6,821 nt of DNA from a bacterium (GTDB lineage: Bacteria; Spirochaetota; JAHITG01), in assembly GCA_028711675.1 (NCBI GenBank), contig JAQTRT010000179.1, positions 1 to 6,821 of the forward strand. Direction: 5' to 3'. The position numbers were made by a program, and so were the translations under genes. The notes beneath the pieces were generated by a model that saw only the letters and a list, made by a program, of their open reading frames with translations, had not been told where the DNA came from and did no database searches. Shown piece after piece: positions 1-5,920 of the stretch. Position 1 is the first letter of the stretch, and the number at the start of each line of letters is the position of its first letter.

Positions 1-1328
1 TTGCTTTCCGAGATCACGAGGCTGTGGCAGTAGCTGATCAGTCCCCGGTTCTGGCGGGGGCCGTGGATGTCGTTGCCGCGCAGATTATTCCCGCCCGAAG
101 CATAGATCGCGATACCGCCGTTCACATTATGCCCGATGCTGTTCCCGGTAAAACGGTCGCTGGAATTGTCGTCGACATATATCCCGTATTCGTTGTTGCT
201 GTATATGATGTTGTTCGACAGGACATTGTTGACCGTGTTGTTCCGTAAATATACTCCATAATAAGGCGACCGGTAGATCACGTTGCTGCCGGAGATGATG
301 TTGTTGTCTCCGCCCTGGATGAAAAGACCGTAATTCTGGTCAAAGTAAGCGCCCGGTTCCCCGTATATGATATTCCCTTCTATGATGTTGAAATCATCGT
401 CCTCGCCGTTGAACCAGATGCCGTTGGCATAATTGTTATATATTTTATTACGGACGATGATGTTGCTCTGGGAGGTGCCCTCAAAGCGGATCCCTTCGTT
501 CATGCAGTTCGTGATGACGTTCCCCTCACCGATGACGTTATGGTCGCAGTTGATGAAATAGATGCCCCTGTAGGAACAGTAAGCGCCTGTTTTTCCGTAG
601 ATAACGTTCCCGCGTATCTGGTTATACTCGATATCCTCGCCCTGGAACACGATGCCGTTATCGTAATTGTAGAATATCCGGTTGCTGGCAATGACATTGC
701 TGAGGGCTGCGTTCACGAAGCATATTCCGTGGTCGTCGTGATAGGACAGCGCATTGCTTCTTATGGTGTTCCTGTCGCTGTTGGTCACGCAGATCCCGCG
801 GATCTGTGCCGGGCCGTGGATGCTGTTGTTCAGGATACGGTTCTCGCGGCTTCCTTTTCCTTTAAGGCAGATGCCGGCCAGGTAATTGCTGTTGATGATG
901 TTGTTGGTAATGGTGTTCTGCGCGGAACTGCCGCACAGAATGATACCGGCATACGTTGCCTGCCGGATGCGGAAGCCCTCGATCCGGATGTTGGACCTGT
1001 CGTTGACATAAATGCAGCTGTTCAGGTTCGTTCCGATCAGTAAAGCCTGGTGATTCTCATAGGCCTTCAGGATGATGGGGGAGATGGCCGTACCGGAGTT
1101 GGAGAACATCACCTGTTCATGGTAATAACCGTTGGATACAATGACACTGTCTCCGCCGTTCGCGTTGCTTGCGGCGTGGTTGATGCTCCTCCAGGCTTCC
1201 GGCCAGGATAAACCGGTTGCTCCATTATTGCCGTTGGTTTTCACAAAATAATCGATTCCATGAACCGGGAAGGGGAGAAAGGTTATTAGCAGCATCAGAA
1301 AAATTAATTTAAAAAAGTCCTTTTTCAT
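1..1328 (-). CDS. Secreted right-handed parallel beta-helix repeat protein (3' end cut by window edge)
   Basis: Reading the minus strand from the ATG at 1328 gives 442 uninterrupted codons that run off the left edge, so the C-terminus is missing. Residues 1-24 are a signal peptide: MKKDFFK, then a hydrophobic run, then a likely cut after VHG. From about residue 105 onward the protein is built of short coils of the pattern N-x-I-x-x-N-x-I-x-x-N-x-x-G-I, rich in Asn and Gly, typical of the NosD / Beta_helix families with an asparagine ladder. The segment just after the signal (IDYFVKTNGNNG, then GLSWPEAWRSIN) resembles the start of many exported beta-helix proteins. No catalytic residues can be assigned. 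It could be a polysaccharide lyase-like enzyme, an adhesin or a structural surface protein. No strong Shine-Dalgarno precedes the ATG, but the signal peptide makes this start convincing. The many Asn codons leave long open frames on the opposite strand; these are not genes. Confidence 0.93.
   Translation of the reverse strand, partial: MKKDFFKLIFLMLLITFLPFPVHGIDYFVKTNGNNGATGLSWPEAWRSINHAASNANGGDSVIVSNGYYHEQVMFSNSGTAISPIILKAYENHQALLIGTNLNSCIYVNDRSNIRIEGFRIRQATYAGIILCGSSAQNTITNNIINSNYLAGICLKGKGSRENRILNNSIHGPAQIRGICVTNSDRNTIRSNALSYHDDHGICFVNAALSNVIASNRIFYNYDNGIVFQGEDIEYNQIRGNVIYGKTGAYCSYRGIYFINCDHNVIGEGNVITNCMNEGIRFEGTSQSNIIVRNKIYNNYANGIWFNGEDDDFNIIEGNIIYGEPGAYFDQNYGLFIQGGDNNIISGSNVIYRSPYYGVYLRNNTVNNVLSNNIIYSNNEYGIYVDDNSSDRFTGNSIGHNVNGGIAIYASGGNNLRGNDIHGPRQNRGLISYCHSLVISES
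207..674 (-). repeat. Tandem duplication of about 78 residues within the beta-helix gene
   Basis: Residues 219-296 and 297-374 of the beta-helix protein align with a constant offset of 78. Both copies carry N-G-I, then G-E-D, then G-N-[VI]-I-Y-G, then P/T-G-A-Y at matching places, followed by N-V-I in each. In the DNA the two copies lie at 441-674 and 207-440 and have diverged, so the event is old. It lies inside the coil region and looks like an added block of several helix turns. Confidence 0.7.
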
Positions 1329-1416
1329 ATATTTAATTCATTCAATGACTGAATAATAATAAAGTGAAGAATACAACACTTTTAAAAATCTCCCTTTTAA
1401 AAATTAAGATTAAAAC

Positions 1417-1492
1417 CTTTTACAGCAGAGACCATCCCGTTCTCTATTCATTCCATCCTGATACAGAAATATATCAAGGTCTCATGTAAAAG
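1417..1492. repeat. Long imperfect inverted repeat in the beta-helix leader region
   Basis: The left arm at 1417-1433 (CTTTTACAGCAGAGACC) is answered by GGTCTCATGTAAAAG at 1478-1492. The arms share an 8-base block (CTTTTACA) and a 6-base block (GAGACC) and differ only in the 1-3 bases between them. The 44-base interval contains no gene. The right arm touches the candidate leftward -10 box, so this could be an operator pair, an RNA hairpin at the 5' end of the leader, or a relic of a small mobile repeat. Confidence 0.6.
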
Positions 1493-1498
1493 ATTATA
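1493..1498 (-). promoter_or_regulatory. Candidate -10 box for the beta-helix gene
   Basis: On the minus strand this reads TATAAT, a perfect -10 match. The hexamer at the usual -35 distance (AACAGG, 1515-1520) is poor, so the promoter would be weak or need an activator. Use of this box would give a leader of about 158 bases before the ATG at 1328. In such an A/T-rich spacer a chance match is possible. Confidence 0.3.
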
Positions 1499-1549
1499 CT
1501 ATCCTATATTTTACCCTGTTTTTTTTAATTTTCAAGTAAAAAATTTATA

Positions 1550-1575
1550 ATTTATCTGAAAATATCAGAATAAAT
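1550..1575. repeat. A/T-rich dyad symmetry, possible operator
   Basis: The arms ATTTATCTGA (1550-1559) and TCAGAATAAAT (1565-1575) are inverted copies apart from one extra base, around a 5-base centre. The site lies about 90 bases upstream of the rightward -35 box. No known operator consensus is recognised, and low base complexity makes chance a real alternative. Confidence 0.3.
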
Positions 1576-1601
1576 GGTCATTAATCATCACTTTCTTTAT
1601 G

Positions 1602-1615
1602 TTTTTCATGAAAAA
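1602..1615. promoter_or_regulatory. Perfect 14-base palindrome upstream of the PilZ-TPR promoter
   Basis: TTTTTCATGAAAAA is a perfect palindrome with no spacer. It lies about 50 bases upstream of the TTGACA box of the PilZ-TPR gene, a position where a dimeric regulator could bind. A second, shorter palindrome (TTGATCAA, 1648-1655) lies between it and the promoter. No specific regulator can be named. Confidence 0.35.
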
Positions 1616-1664
1616 TAAATTAATAAACAATCATGGATTTTCGGTTATTGATCAAGATAATCCA

Positions 1665-1692
1665 TTGACACAGGATATTTTATTGCTATATT
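1665..1692 (+). promoter_or_regulatory. Sigma-70 type promoter of the PilZ-TPR gene
   Basis: A perfect -35 box TTGACA (1665-1670) is followed after 16 bases by TATATT (1687-1692), a 5 of 6 match to TATAAT. Transcription would start near 1699, giving a leader of roughly 44 bases before the ATG at 1743. Confidence 0.7.
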
Positions 1693-1726
1693 ACAGATGA
1701 ATGCGAGCCTGCTGATCGGACCTTGC

Positions 1727-1732
1727 AAGGAG
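1727..1732 (+). promoter_or_regulatory. Ribosome binding site deciding the PilZ-TPR start
   Basis: AAGGAG lies 10 bases before the ATG at 1743 but only 4 bases before an in-frame TTG at 1737. The spacing favours the ATG, two codons further in, as the true start. Confidence 0.7.
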
Positions 1733-1742
1733 TATTTTGATT

Positions 1743-2753
1743 ATGATAAAATTAATATTTTTAAAAGATTATTTAAAAAAATATGCTGATTCAAAGGGAG
1801 TCCGCAGATATCTCAGGATACCGACACGGATACCGGTCCTTTATGCTTTTCCGGAAAAAGGAAAACGGGTACCGCTGGATTACAGGCAATGTTATACGAG
1901 TGACATATCACAGGGCGGACTGGCTGTCAAGGTCATCGACCTTCCTTCATCCGTGCTAAAAAAATTCCTGCAGGAGAACAAGGATATTTTTGTTAAACTC
2001 GATATTCCCGGAAGAAAAGGCCTGATGGAATTAACGGGAAAGATCCAGTGGTATGAAACTCTCCAGGAACGCGCGCCCAGCCGCCATCTGATCGGTATCC
2101 GTTTTGACATGATCGATCCGGATGACAGGATCGACCTCCTTTCTTATGCTGTCAGGATGACCAACAGGAAAAAAATGATACGGATCACCCTGACCCTGCT
2201 GATCCTGGCTTTTCTCGGCAGCGGGATATGGGGAGTCCAAACCTACCTTCTGAAAAAGGAGGTTAAGAAGAAACTGGTGATCTCTGAGAAAGCCAGGCAG
2301 AAGCTCAGTCTTGAGATCAGGGACCTGGATAAAAAAAGATCGGAACTGACGGACCAGCTGGAATATAACCTGACGAAACTGGGGGAACAGGACCGTCTCC
2401 TGAAAAAACAGCAGAAGATCATCAAAGAGATGAGCCTGTATTTGAACGGCTCCAAGCTCCTCCTGGAGGACATTTATAAGGAATGGAATATCGACACACT
2501 GTCCGATTTCATCGTGTTCGATGATCTGTACCGTAGCGGTCAGCAGGCCCTGAAGAATAAAGAGTATGACCAGGCTGTCCGGAACCTCCAGGCTCTGGTT
2601 AAAAAATATCCCGATTCCCTGCTGGGTTACAGGCTCCTTGTGAGCGCTCTGTACTGGAGCGGTAAAAAGGATGAGGCGGATAAAGCATTCAACGAGTATA
2701 CGGATAAATTAAAAGCGCAGGTGATCCAGCCTGGAACCGGACCGAAAGAGTAA
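1743..2753 (+). CDS. PilZ domain protein with membrane helix, coiled coil and TPR-like C-terminus
   Basis: The product of 336 residues appears to be a cyclic-di-GMP-responsive membrane protein. Residues 20-135 form a PilZ domain with the two ligand-binding motifs intact: RxxxR in RRYLR (R21, R25) and DxSxxG in DISQGG (D54, S56, G59). The closing strands HLIGIRF also fit. Residues about 145-170 are one hydrophobic membrane helix preceded by NRKK. A Lys/Glu-rich coiled coil (about 172-232) follows. Two TPR-like helix pairs (about 258-325; ALKNKEYDQAV, then KYPDS, then ALYWSGKKDEA) end the protein. The basic flank before the helix suggests that PilZ is cytoplasmic and the TPR part external, but the segment after the helix is also basic, so topology is uncertain. 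The inferred role is to pass a cyclic-di-GMP signal to a partner that binds the TPR part. It is transcribed alone and converges on the YgiQ gene. Confidence 0.88.
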   Translation: MIKLIFLKDYLKKYADSKGVRRYLRIPTRIPVLYAFPEKGKRVPLDYRQCYTSDISQGGLAVKVIDLPSSVLKKFLQENKDIFVKLDIPGRKGLMELTGKIQWYETLQERAPSRHLIGIRFDMIDPDDRIDLLSYAVRMTNRKKMIRITLTLLILAFLGSGIWGVQTYLLKKEVKKKLVISEKARQKLSLEIRDLDKKRSELTDQLEYNLTKLGEQDRLLKKQQKIIKEMSLYLNGSKLLLEDIYKEWNIDTLSDFIVFDDLYRSGQQALKNKEYDQAVRNLQALVKKYPDSLLGYRLLVSALYWSGKKDEADKAFNEYTDKLKAQVIQPGTGPKE

Positions 2754-2759
2754 TCGGAT

Positions 2760-4457
2760 TCATTTTTTTATTAACAGAGCTTTCCAGTGTTTTTTCATAC
2801 TGAGCTTTTTTTCGCTGTTGATCCTTCTGGCAGAAAAAACATCCAGGCCTGTATGATAGATGGCTGTTGAAAGAGACATGGGAGTGGGATAGAACTCCTG
2901 TATCTGCTCGACCCGGATACGGTTCTTCTGCAAGTACTGTCCTAATTCCTCCTCGGTCCCCTCATCAGCCCCCGGATGGCCGGTGATAAAATAAGGTATG
3001 AGGTACTGTTTCTTATTTGCTTTTTTACACTTATTATAGAAAATACGGGAGAATTCATCATAGAGATTGATCAGCGGTTTACCCATGACCTGAAGCACGG
3101 ATGCAACAGAATGTTCCGGCGCGATCGAGAGCTGGCCCGGGGTATGGTATTGTACCAGCTCATCCATGAAATCAGGATTGAGGAGGGCCAGGTCATAACG
3201 GATCCCTGAATTGATAAAGACAGCCTTGACCCCTTCCATGTCCCTTATGGTCTTGAGCAGTTCCCTGTATTTACCGGAAGATACGTTCAGGGAAGAGCAG
3301 ATCCGGGGATAAAGGCAGCTGCGTCTTGTACAGCTTTTCTGTTTTTCCTTGTCCCTGCAGAATGTACCGTACATGTTGGCTGTCGGCCCGCCGATATCGG
3401 TGATCACGATACTGTGGCCCTGTTTCCTGAGGCTCCGGACCTCTTTTTGGATGGATGAAATGCTGCGGCTCTGTATCGTCTTTCCCTGGTGCAGAAAGAG
3501 GGAACAGAAATTACAGCCTCCATAGCATCCGCGGTGTGCGGCGATGGAATTTTCAACGACCTTCAGGCCGGGGATCCCTTTCTTATAGACAGGATGGGCT
3601 TTCCGGGTAAAGGGCAGTTCATAGATTACGTCCAGTTCTTCTGAAGTTAAGGGCAGGGAAGGCGGATTGACCAGGACAGCCTGGGTCCCGGTCTCCTGGT
3701 ACAGGACCTTGGCCTGATAAGGATTCAGGTTCTCTGCCAGCAGCCGCGTCATGTCCCTGAAACGTTCCTTCTCTTTCTTGACCTCTTCATAAGAGGGCAG
3801 CAGCTGTCCGAAACAGGCTTTTTGCTTCTCTTTCTGTTTAACGGGAATGACGGTACCGCGTATATCCTTTATCTCCTCTATCCTCTCCCCTTTTTTCAGG
3901 CGCATCACAAGCTCGGATAGAGGCTTCTCAGCGTTTCCGTAAACAAGAAGGTCAGCTTTAGCATCCAGGAGGAGAGAAGGCCGTACTGTGTCCGTGTAAT
4001 AATCATAATGGGCGATACGTCTCAGACTGGCTTCAATTCCGCCGAGTATGACGGGGATACCCGGAAAGGCCTCTTTCAGCCGGTTGGTATAAACAAGGGA
4101 AGGAAGGTAAGGTCTTTTTCCGGGTCTGCCATTCTCGCTGTAAGGATCATCCGACCTTATTTTTCTCTGGGCTGTATAAAGGCTTACCATGGAATCCAGG
4201 TTCCCGGCCGTTACACCGAAGAACAGTTTCGGCCGGCCAAGCCTGGTAAAATCTCCGGTGGAACGCCAATCCGGCTGGGGGATGATCCCCACAGCCAGCC
4301 CCAGGGATTCCAGGTACCGTCCGATGAGGGCCGCTCCGAAAGCGGGATGATCGGCGTAAGCATCAGCTGAGACCAGAATAACGTCCAGTTCCCTCCAGCC
4401 CAGCCGGACAGCTTCTTCTCGTGTCAAGGGCAGGAAATGCCCGTCTTTTTCTTTCAT
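2760..4457 (-). CDS. ygiQ: YgiQ-family radical SAM protein
   Basis: The product has 565 residues and belongs to the YgiQ (UPF0313) family of radical SAM proteins, whose reaction is not established. The radical SAM cluster motif CxxxCxxC is CYGGCNFC (C311, C315, C318). The N-terminus is family-typical (FLPLTREEAVRLGW, then DVILVSADAYADHPAFG), as are LGGIEASLRRIAHYDYY near 138-154, a second cysteine group (C367, C376, C381, C387, including SCLYP), IAPEH near 445-449 and YFITGHPG near 489-496. It ends soon after the TPMSLSTAIYHTG block and lacks the basic tail seen in long members such as the Escherichia coli protein of roughly 740 residues. The core is complete, so this is a short family form rather than a truncation. 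The start is supported by the family N-terminus, since the Shine-Dalgarno is weak. The 120-base spacer to the upstream GGDEF gene allows co-transcription or a separate promoter. Its stop lies 6 bases from that of the converging PilZ-TPR gene. Confidence 0.95.
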   Translation of the reverse strand: MKEKDGHFLPLTREEAVRLGWRELDVILVSADAYADHPAFGAALIGRYLESLGLAVGIIPQPDWRSTGDFTRLGRPKLFFGVTAGNLDSMVSLYTAQRKIRSDDPYSENGRPGKRPYLPSLVYTNRLKEAFPGIPVILGGIEASLRRIAHYDYYTDTVRPSLLLDAKADLLVYGNAEKPLSELVMRLKKGERIEEIKDIRGTVIPVKQKEKQKACFGQLLPSYEEVKKEKERFRDMTRLLAENLNPYQAKVLYQETGTQAVLVNPPSLPLTSEELDVIYELPFTRKAHPVYKKGIPGLKVVENSIAAHRGCYGGCNFCSLFLHQGKTIQSRSISSIQKEVRSLRKQGHSIVITDIGGPTANMYGTFCRDKEKQKSCTRRSCLYPRICSSLNVSSGKYRELLKTIRDMEGVKAVFINSGIRYDLALLNPDFMDELVQYHTPGQLSIAPEHSVASVLQVMGKPLINLYDEFSRIFYNKCKKANKKQYLIPYFITGHPGADEGTEEELGQYLQKNRIRVEQIQEFYPTPMSLSTAIYHTGLDVFSARRINSEKKLSMKKHWKALLIKK

Positions 4458-4577
4458 ATCAGACTAAAGTACAGAAATTAATTTAATAATCAACGGGAAA
4501 AAACAGAGGAAGATTTTTGGGATTATCGATAGCGTAAAGGCCGGGAAATCAAAACTTTTACGGTATGGAAGTGAAGT

Positions 4578-5648
4578 TTATTCTATGAACACGAAACAAT
4601 TCTTGCCGCGGCTCTTGGCTGTGTACAGGGCTTTATCGGCGCGTTTGATCAGTTTTTCCTTGTCGATGATCTGGTTTTTCTTGGCCGAAGTAACGCCCAC
4701 ACTGATGGTGGCCGATACTTTTACGTTATCATCTGTGGTAAATTTTTCAGCCCTCATGTTATCCAGCAGCCGTTTGGCCAGGATCTGGCAGCCCTGCACA
4801 TCGGTTTCAGGCAGGATTATGAGGAATTCATCCCCGCCGTAACGGACCGGCAGGTCCACGTCTTTCCGGATGGTCCTTCGTATGACATTGGCAACGCCTT
4901 TCAGGACGACATTCCCGAAAAGATGGCCGAACTGGTCGTTGATCTGCTTGAAATTATCGATATCGATCAGCACCAGGGCGATATTCTGAGGATAACGTTT
5001 GGAACGGGTTAATTCCTTGTCCAGAGAGATCTGGAGGAACTGGAAGTTATAAACCTGGGTCAGGTTATCCGTTACGGACCAGTTGTACAGCTTGGTCTTC
5101 TCCATGGTGAGCATGGTAAGCCGTGTAATGATGGAAGCAATGAAATAATCGGAGATACTGAATCTTCTGTCCTTGATCGAATTAGCCACTTCGATGATCC
5201 CGAAAACATTGTTGTCGATGATCAGGGGTATGGCGATGATGGAATTGGTCTTATGTTTGATCTTCTTGTCCACAGTCCCCTTATACCGTTTATCCTTGGA
5301 GATGTCAGGAATAAAGAGGGCTTTTTTCGTTTTAGTCACGATACCGCAGATATCCTTTCCCACCTCGATGGTCACGTTCTTCAGCTCGGAATAGTAATCG
5401 TAGGGTATCAGTTTCTTATTCTTATAGGTCATGGTAAAATTCGGGATGATCTTGTTCATGTTGTCGTAATAATAAAAAGTGACCCGCGTGGCATTGATCG
5501 ATTCGGCGATAAAGCCCAGGAACATGGAACGGATAAGGCTTTCTTCATTGCCGCCGATGATATTGATCAGTTCGCTGTATTCATTCAGCATCATGATGCT
5601 GTGTTCGCGCATTTTTACCAGCTGGGCAGGGGTCATTTTTTTACTCAT
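4578..5648 (-). CDS. GAF-GGDEF diguanylate cyclase
   Basis: The product has 356 residues and no membrane segment, so it should be a cytoplasmic sensor enzyme making cyclic-di-GMP from two GTP. Residues about 28-185 form a GAF domain (VGKDICGIV, then LFIPDISKDKRY, then SIIAIPLI, then FGIIEVAN). Residues about 190-356 form the GGDEF domain: DNLTQVYN near 194-201, metal and substrate residues in LIDIDNFKQINDQFGH (D229, N237), the intact active site RYGGDEF (G271 to F275), and the closing ADKALYTAKSRGKN. The inhibitory I-site RxxD expected before LPVRYGG reads KDVD (K262 to D265), so product inhibition may be weakened. The GAF ligand is not predictable. It has its own promoter and Shine-Dalgarno, and the only other cyclic-di-GMP protein in view is the PilZ-TPR protein. 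Confidence 0.95.
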   Translation of the reverse strand: MSKKMTPAQLVKMREHSIMMLNEYSELINIIGGNEESLIRSMFLGFIAESINATRVTFYYYDNMNKIIPNFTMTYKNKKLIPYDYYSELKNVTIEVGKDICGIVTKTKKALFIPDISKDKRYKGTVDKKIKHKTNSIIAIPLIIDNNVFGIIEVANSIKDRRFSISDYFIASIITRLTMLTMEKTKLYNWSVTDNLTQVYNFQFLQISLDKELTRSKRYPQNIALVLIDIDNFKQINDQFGHLFGNVVLKGVANVIRRTIRKDVDLPVRYGGDEFLIILPETDVQGCQILAKRLLDNMRAEKFTTDDNVKVSATISVGVTSAKKNQIIDKEKLIKRADKALYTAKSRGKNCFVFIE

Positions 5649-5655
5649 AGATTAT

Positions 5656-5661
5656 ACCTCT
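5656..5661 (-). promoter_or_regulatory. Ribosome binding site of the GGDEF gene
   Basis: On the minus strand AGAGGT lies 7 bases before the ATG at 5648, which supports that codon as the start. Confidence 0.65.
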
Positions 5662-5681
5662 GATCTTTGATTCTCAATAAT

Positions 5682-5709
5682 AGTATAATTGTTTGATTTT
5701 TATTTTCAA
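5682..5709 (-). promoter_or_regulatory. Sigma-70 type promoter of the GGDEF gene
   Basis: On the minus strand TTGAAA (5704-5709) and TATACT (5682-5687) are each a 5 of 6 match to the -35 and -10 consensus and lie 16 bases apart. Transcription would start near 5675, leaving a leader of about 27 bases. This suggests the cyclase can be expressed independently of the upstream vWA-type gene. Confidence 0.6.
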
Positions 5710-5732
5710 TATTTTTTTTATAAAAGGGATGA

Positions 5733-5744
5733 GGACACAGCCCC
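5733..5744. repeat. Possible fragment of another inverted-repeat end
   Basis: GGACACAGCCCC differs by one inserted dinucleotide from GGACAGCCCC, the outer part of the right end of the 5789-5917 element. Its last eight bases (ACAGCCCC) are the exact inverse of the left end, GGGGCTGT. It may be the remnant of a second copy, or chance. Confidence 0.3.
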
Positions 5745-5788
5745 GGAACGTTCGTTTCCCGCTGTTTTATTTTATAGAAATATCAATA

Positions 5789-5917
5789 GGGGCTGTCCTA
5801 AAAGTAAACTTGTCATTCCGAGCATAGCAAGGAATCCTGTTTTTTCCTATACTTTTTAAAGATTCTTCGTCGCTTCGCTCCTCAGAATGACATTATTAGG
5901 ACTTTTAGGACAGCCCC
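5789..5917. mobile_element. 129-base MITE-like element with perfect 17-base terminal inverted repeats
   Basis: The left end GGGGCTGTCCTAAAAGT (5789-5805) is matched exactly in inverse at 5901-5917. Inside lies a second nested pair, TGTCATTCCGAG (5811-5822) and CTCAGAATGACA (5881-5892), with one mismatch that becomes a G-U pair in the minus-strand RNA. Further in, GAATC (5832-5836) and GATTC (5861-5865) also pair. There is no reading frame inside. The inner motif TGTCATTC(T/C)GAG followed by an AAGNATC-type block is, from general knowledge, a dispersed repeat in many bacterial genomes. No target duplication is evident in the flanks. The right end stops 3 bases short of the vWA-type gene's stop codon. 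It could also act as an RNA hairpin at the end of that transcript, but no T-run follows, so it is not a standard terminator. Confidence 0.75.
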
Positions 5918-5920
5918 ACA

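Larger units (their letters stand above)
1329..1742. other. Gene-free A/T-rich divergent intergenic region
   Basis: This spacer separates the start of the beta-helix gene (leftward) from the start of the PilZ-TPR gene (rightward). No reading frame or RNA gene could be recognised on either strand. It holds a good rightward promoter, a possible leftward -10 box, three dyad symmetries, and two copies of the 11-mer CTTTTAAAAAT spaced 15 bases apart (1379-1389 and 1394-1404). The long leader expected on the leftward transcript leaves room for control of the beta-helix gene. Confidence 0.75.

Noticed and set aside
540..1043. Long plus-strand open frame of 167 codons
   Set aside because: It lies antisense to the beta-helix gene, whose minus-strand frame has a signal peptide and clear repeat structure. 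The repeated Asn-rich codons leave the opposite strand free of stops. Its Val/Ala/Asp-rich translation resembles no family.
1737..1742. TTG at 1737 as the start of the PilZ-TPR gene
   Set aside because: It lies only 4 bases from AAGGAG, while the ATG at 1743 lies 10 bases away and is the better codon.
4008..4370. Plus-strand open frame of 120 codons
   Set aside because: It is antisense to the conserved N-terminal region of ygiQ, with no ribosome binding site and no recognisable product.
4533..4562. Stem of about 8 bases (CGTAAAGG / CTTTTACG) in the GGDEF-ygiQ spacer as a terminator
   Set aside because: The stem is short with a mismatch and a 14-base loop, and no T-run follows in the direction of transcription. 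The 4458-4577 spacer shows no convincing terminator or promoter.
5789..5917. Inverted-repeat element as a classical intrinsic terminator
   Set aside because: The arms are far apart and no T-run follows on either strand. The nested inverted repeats and sharply defined ends fit a MITE-like element better.
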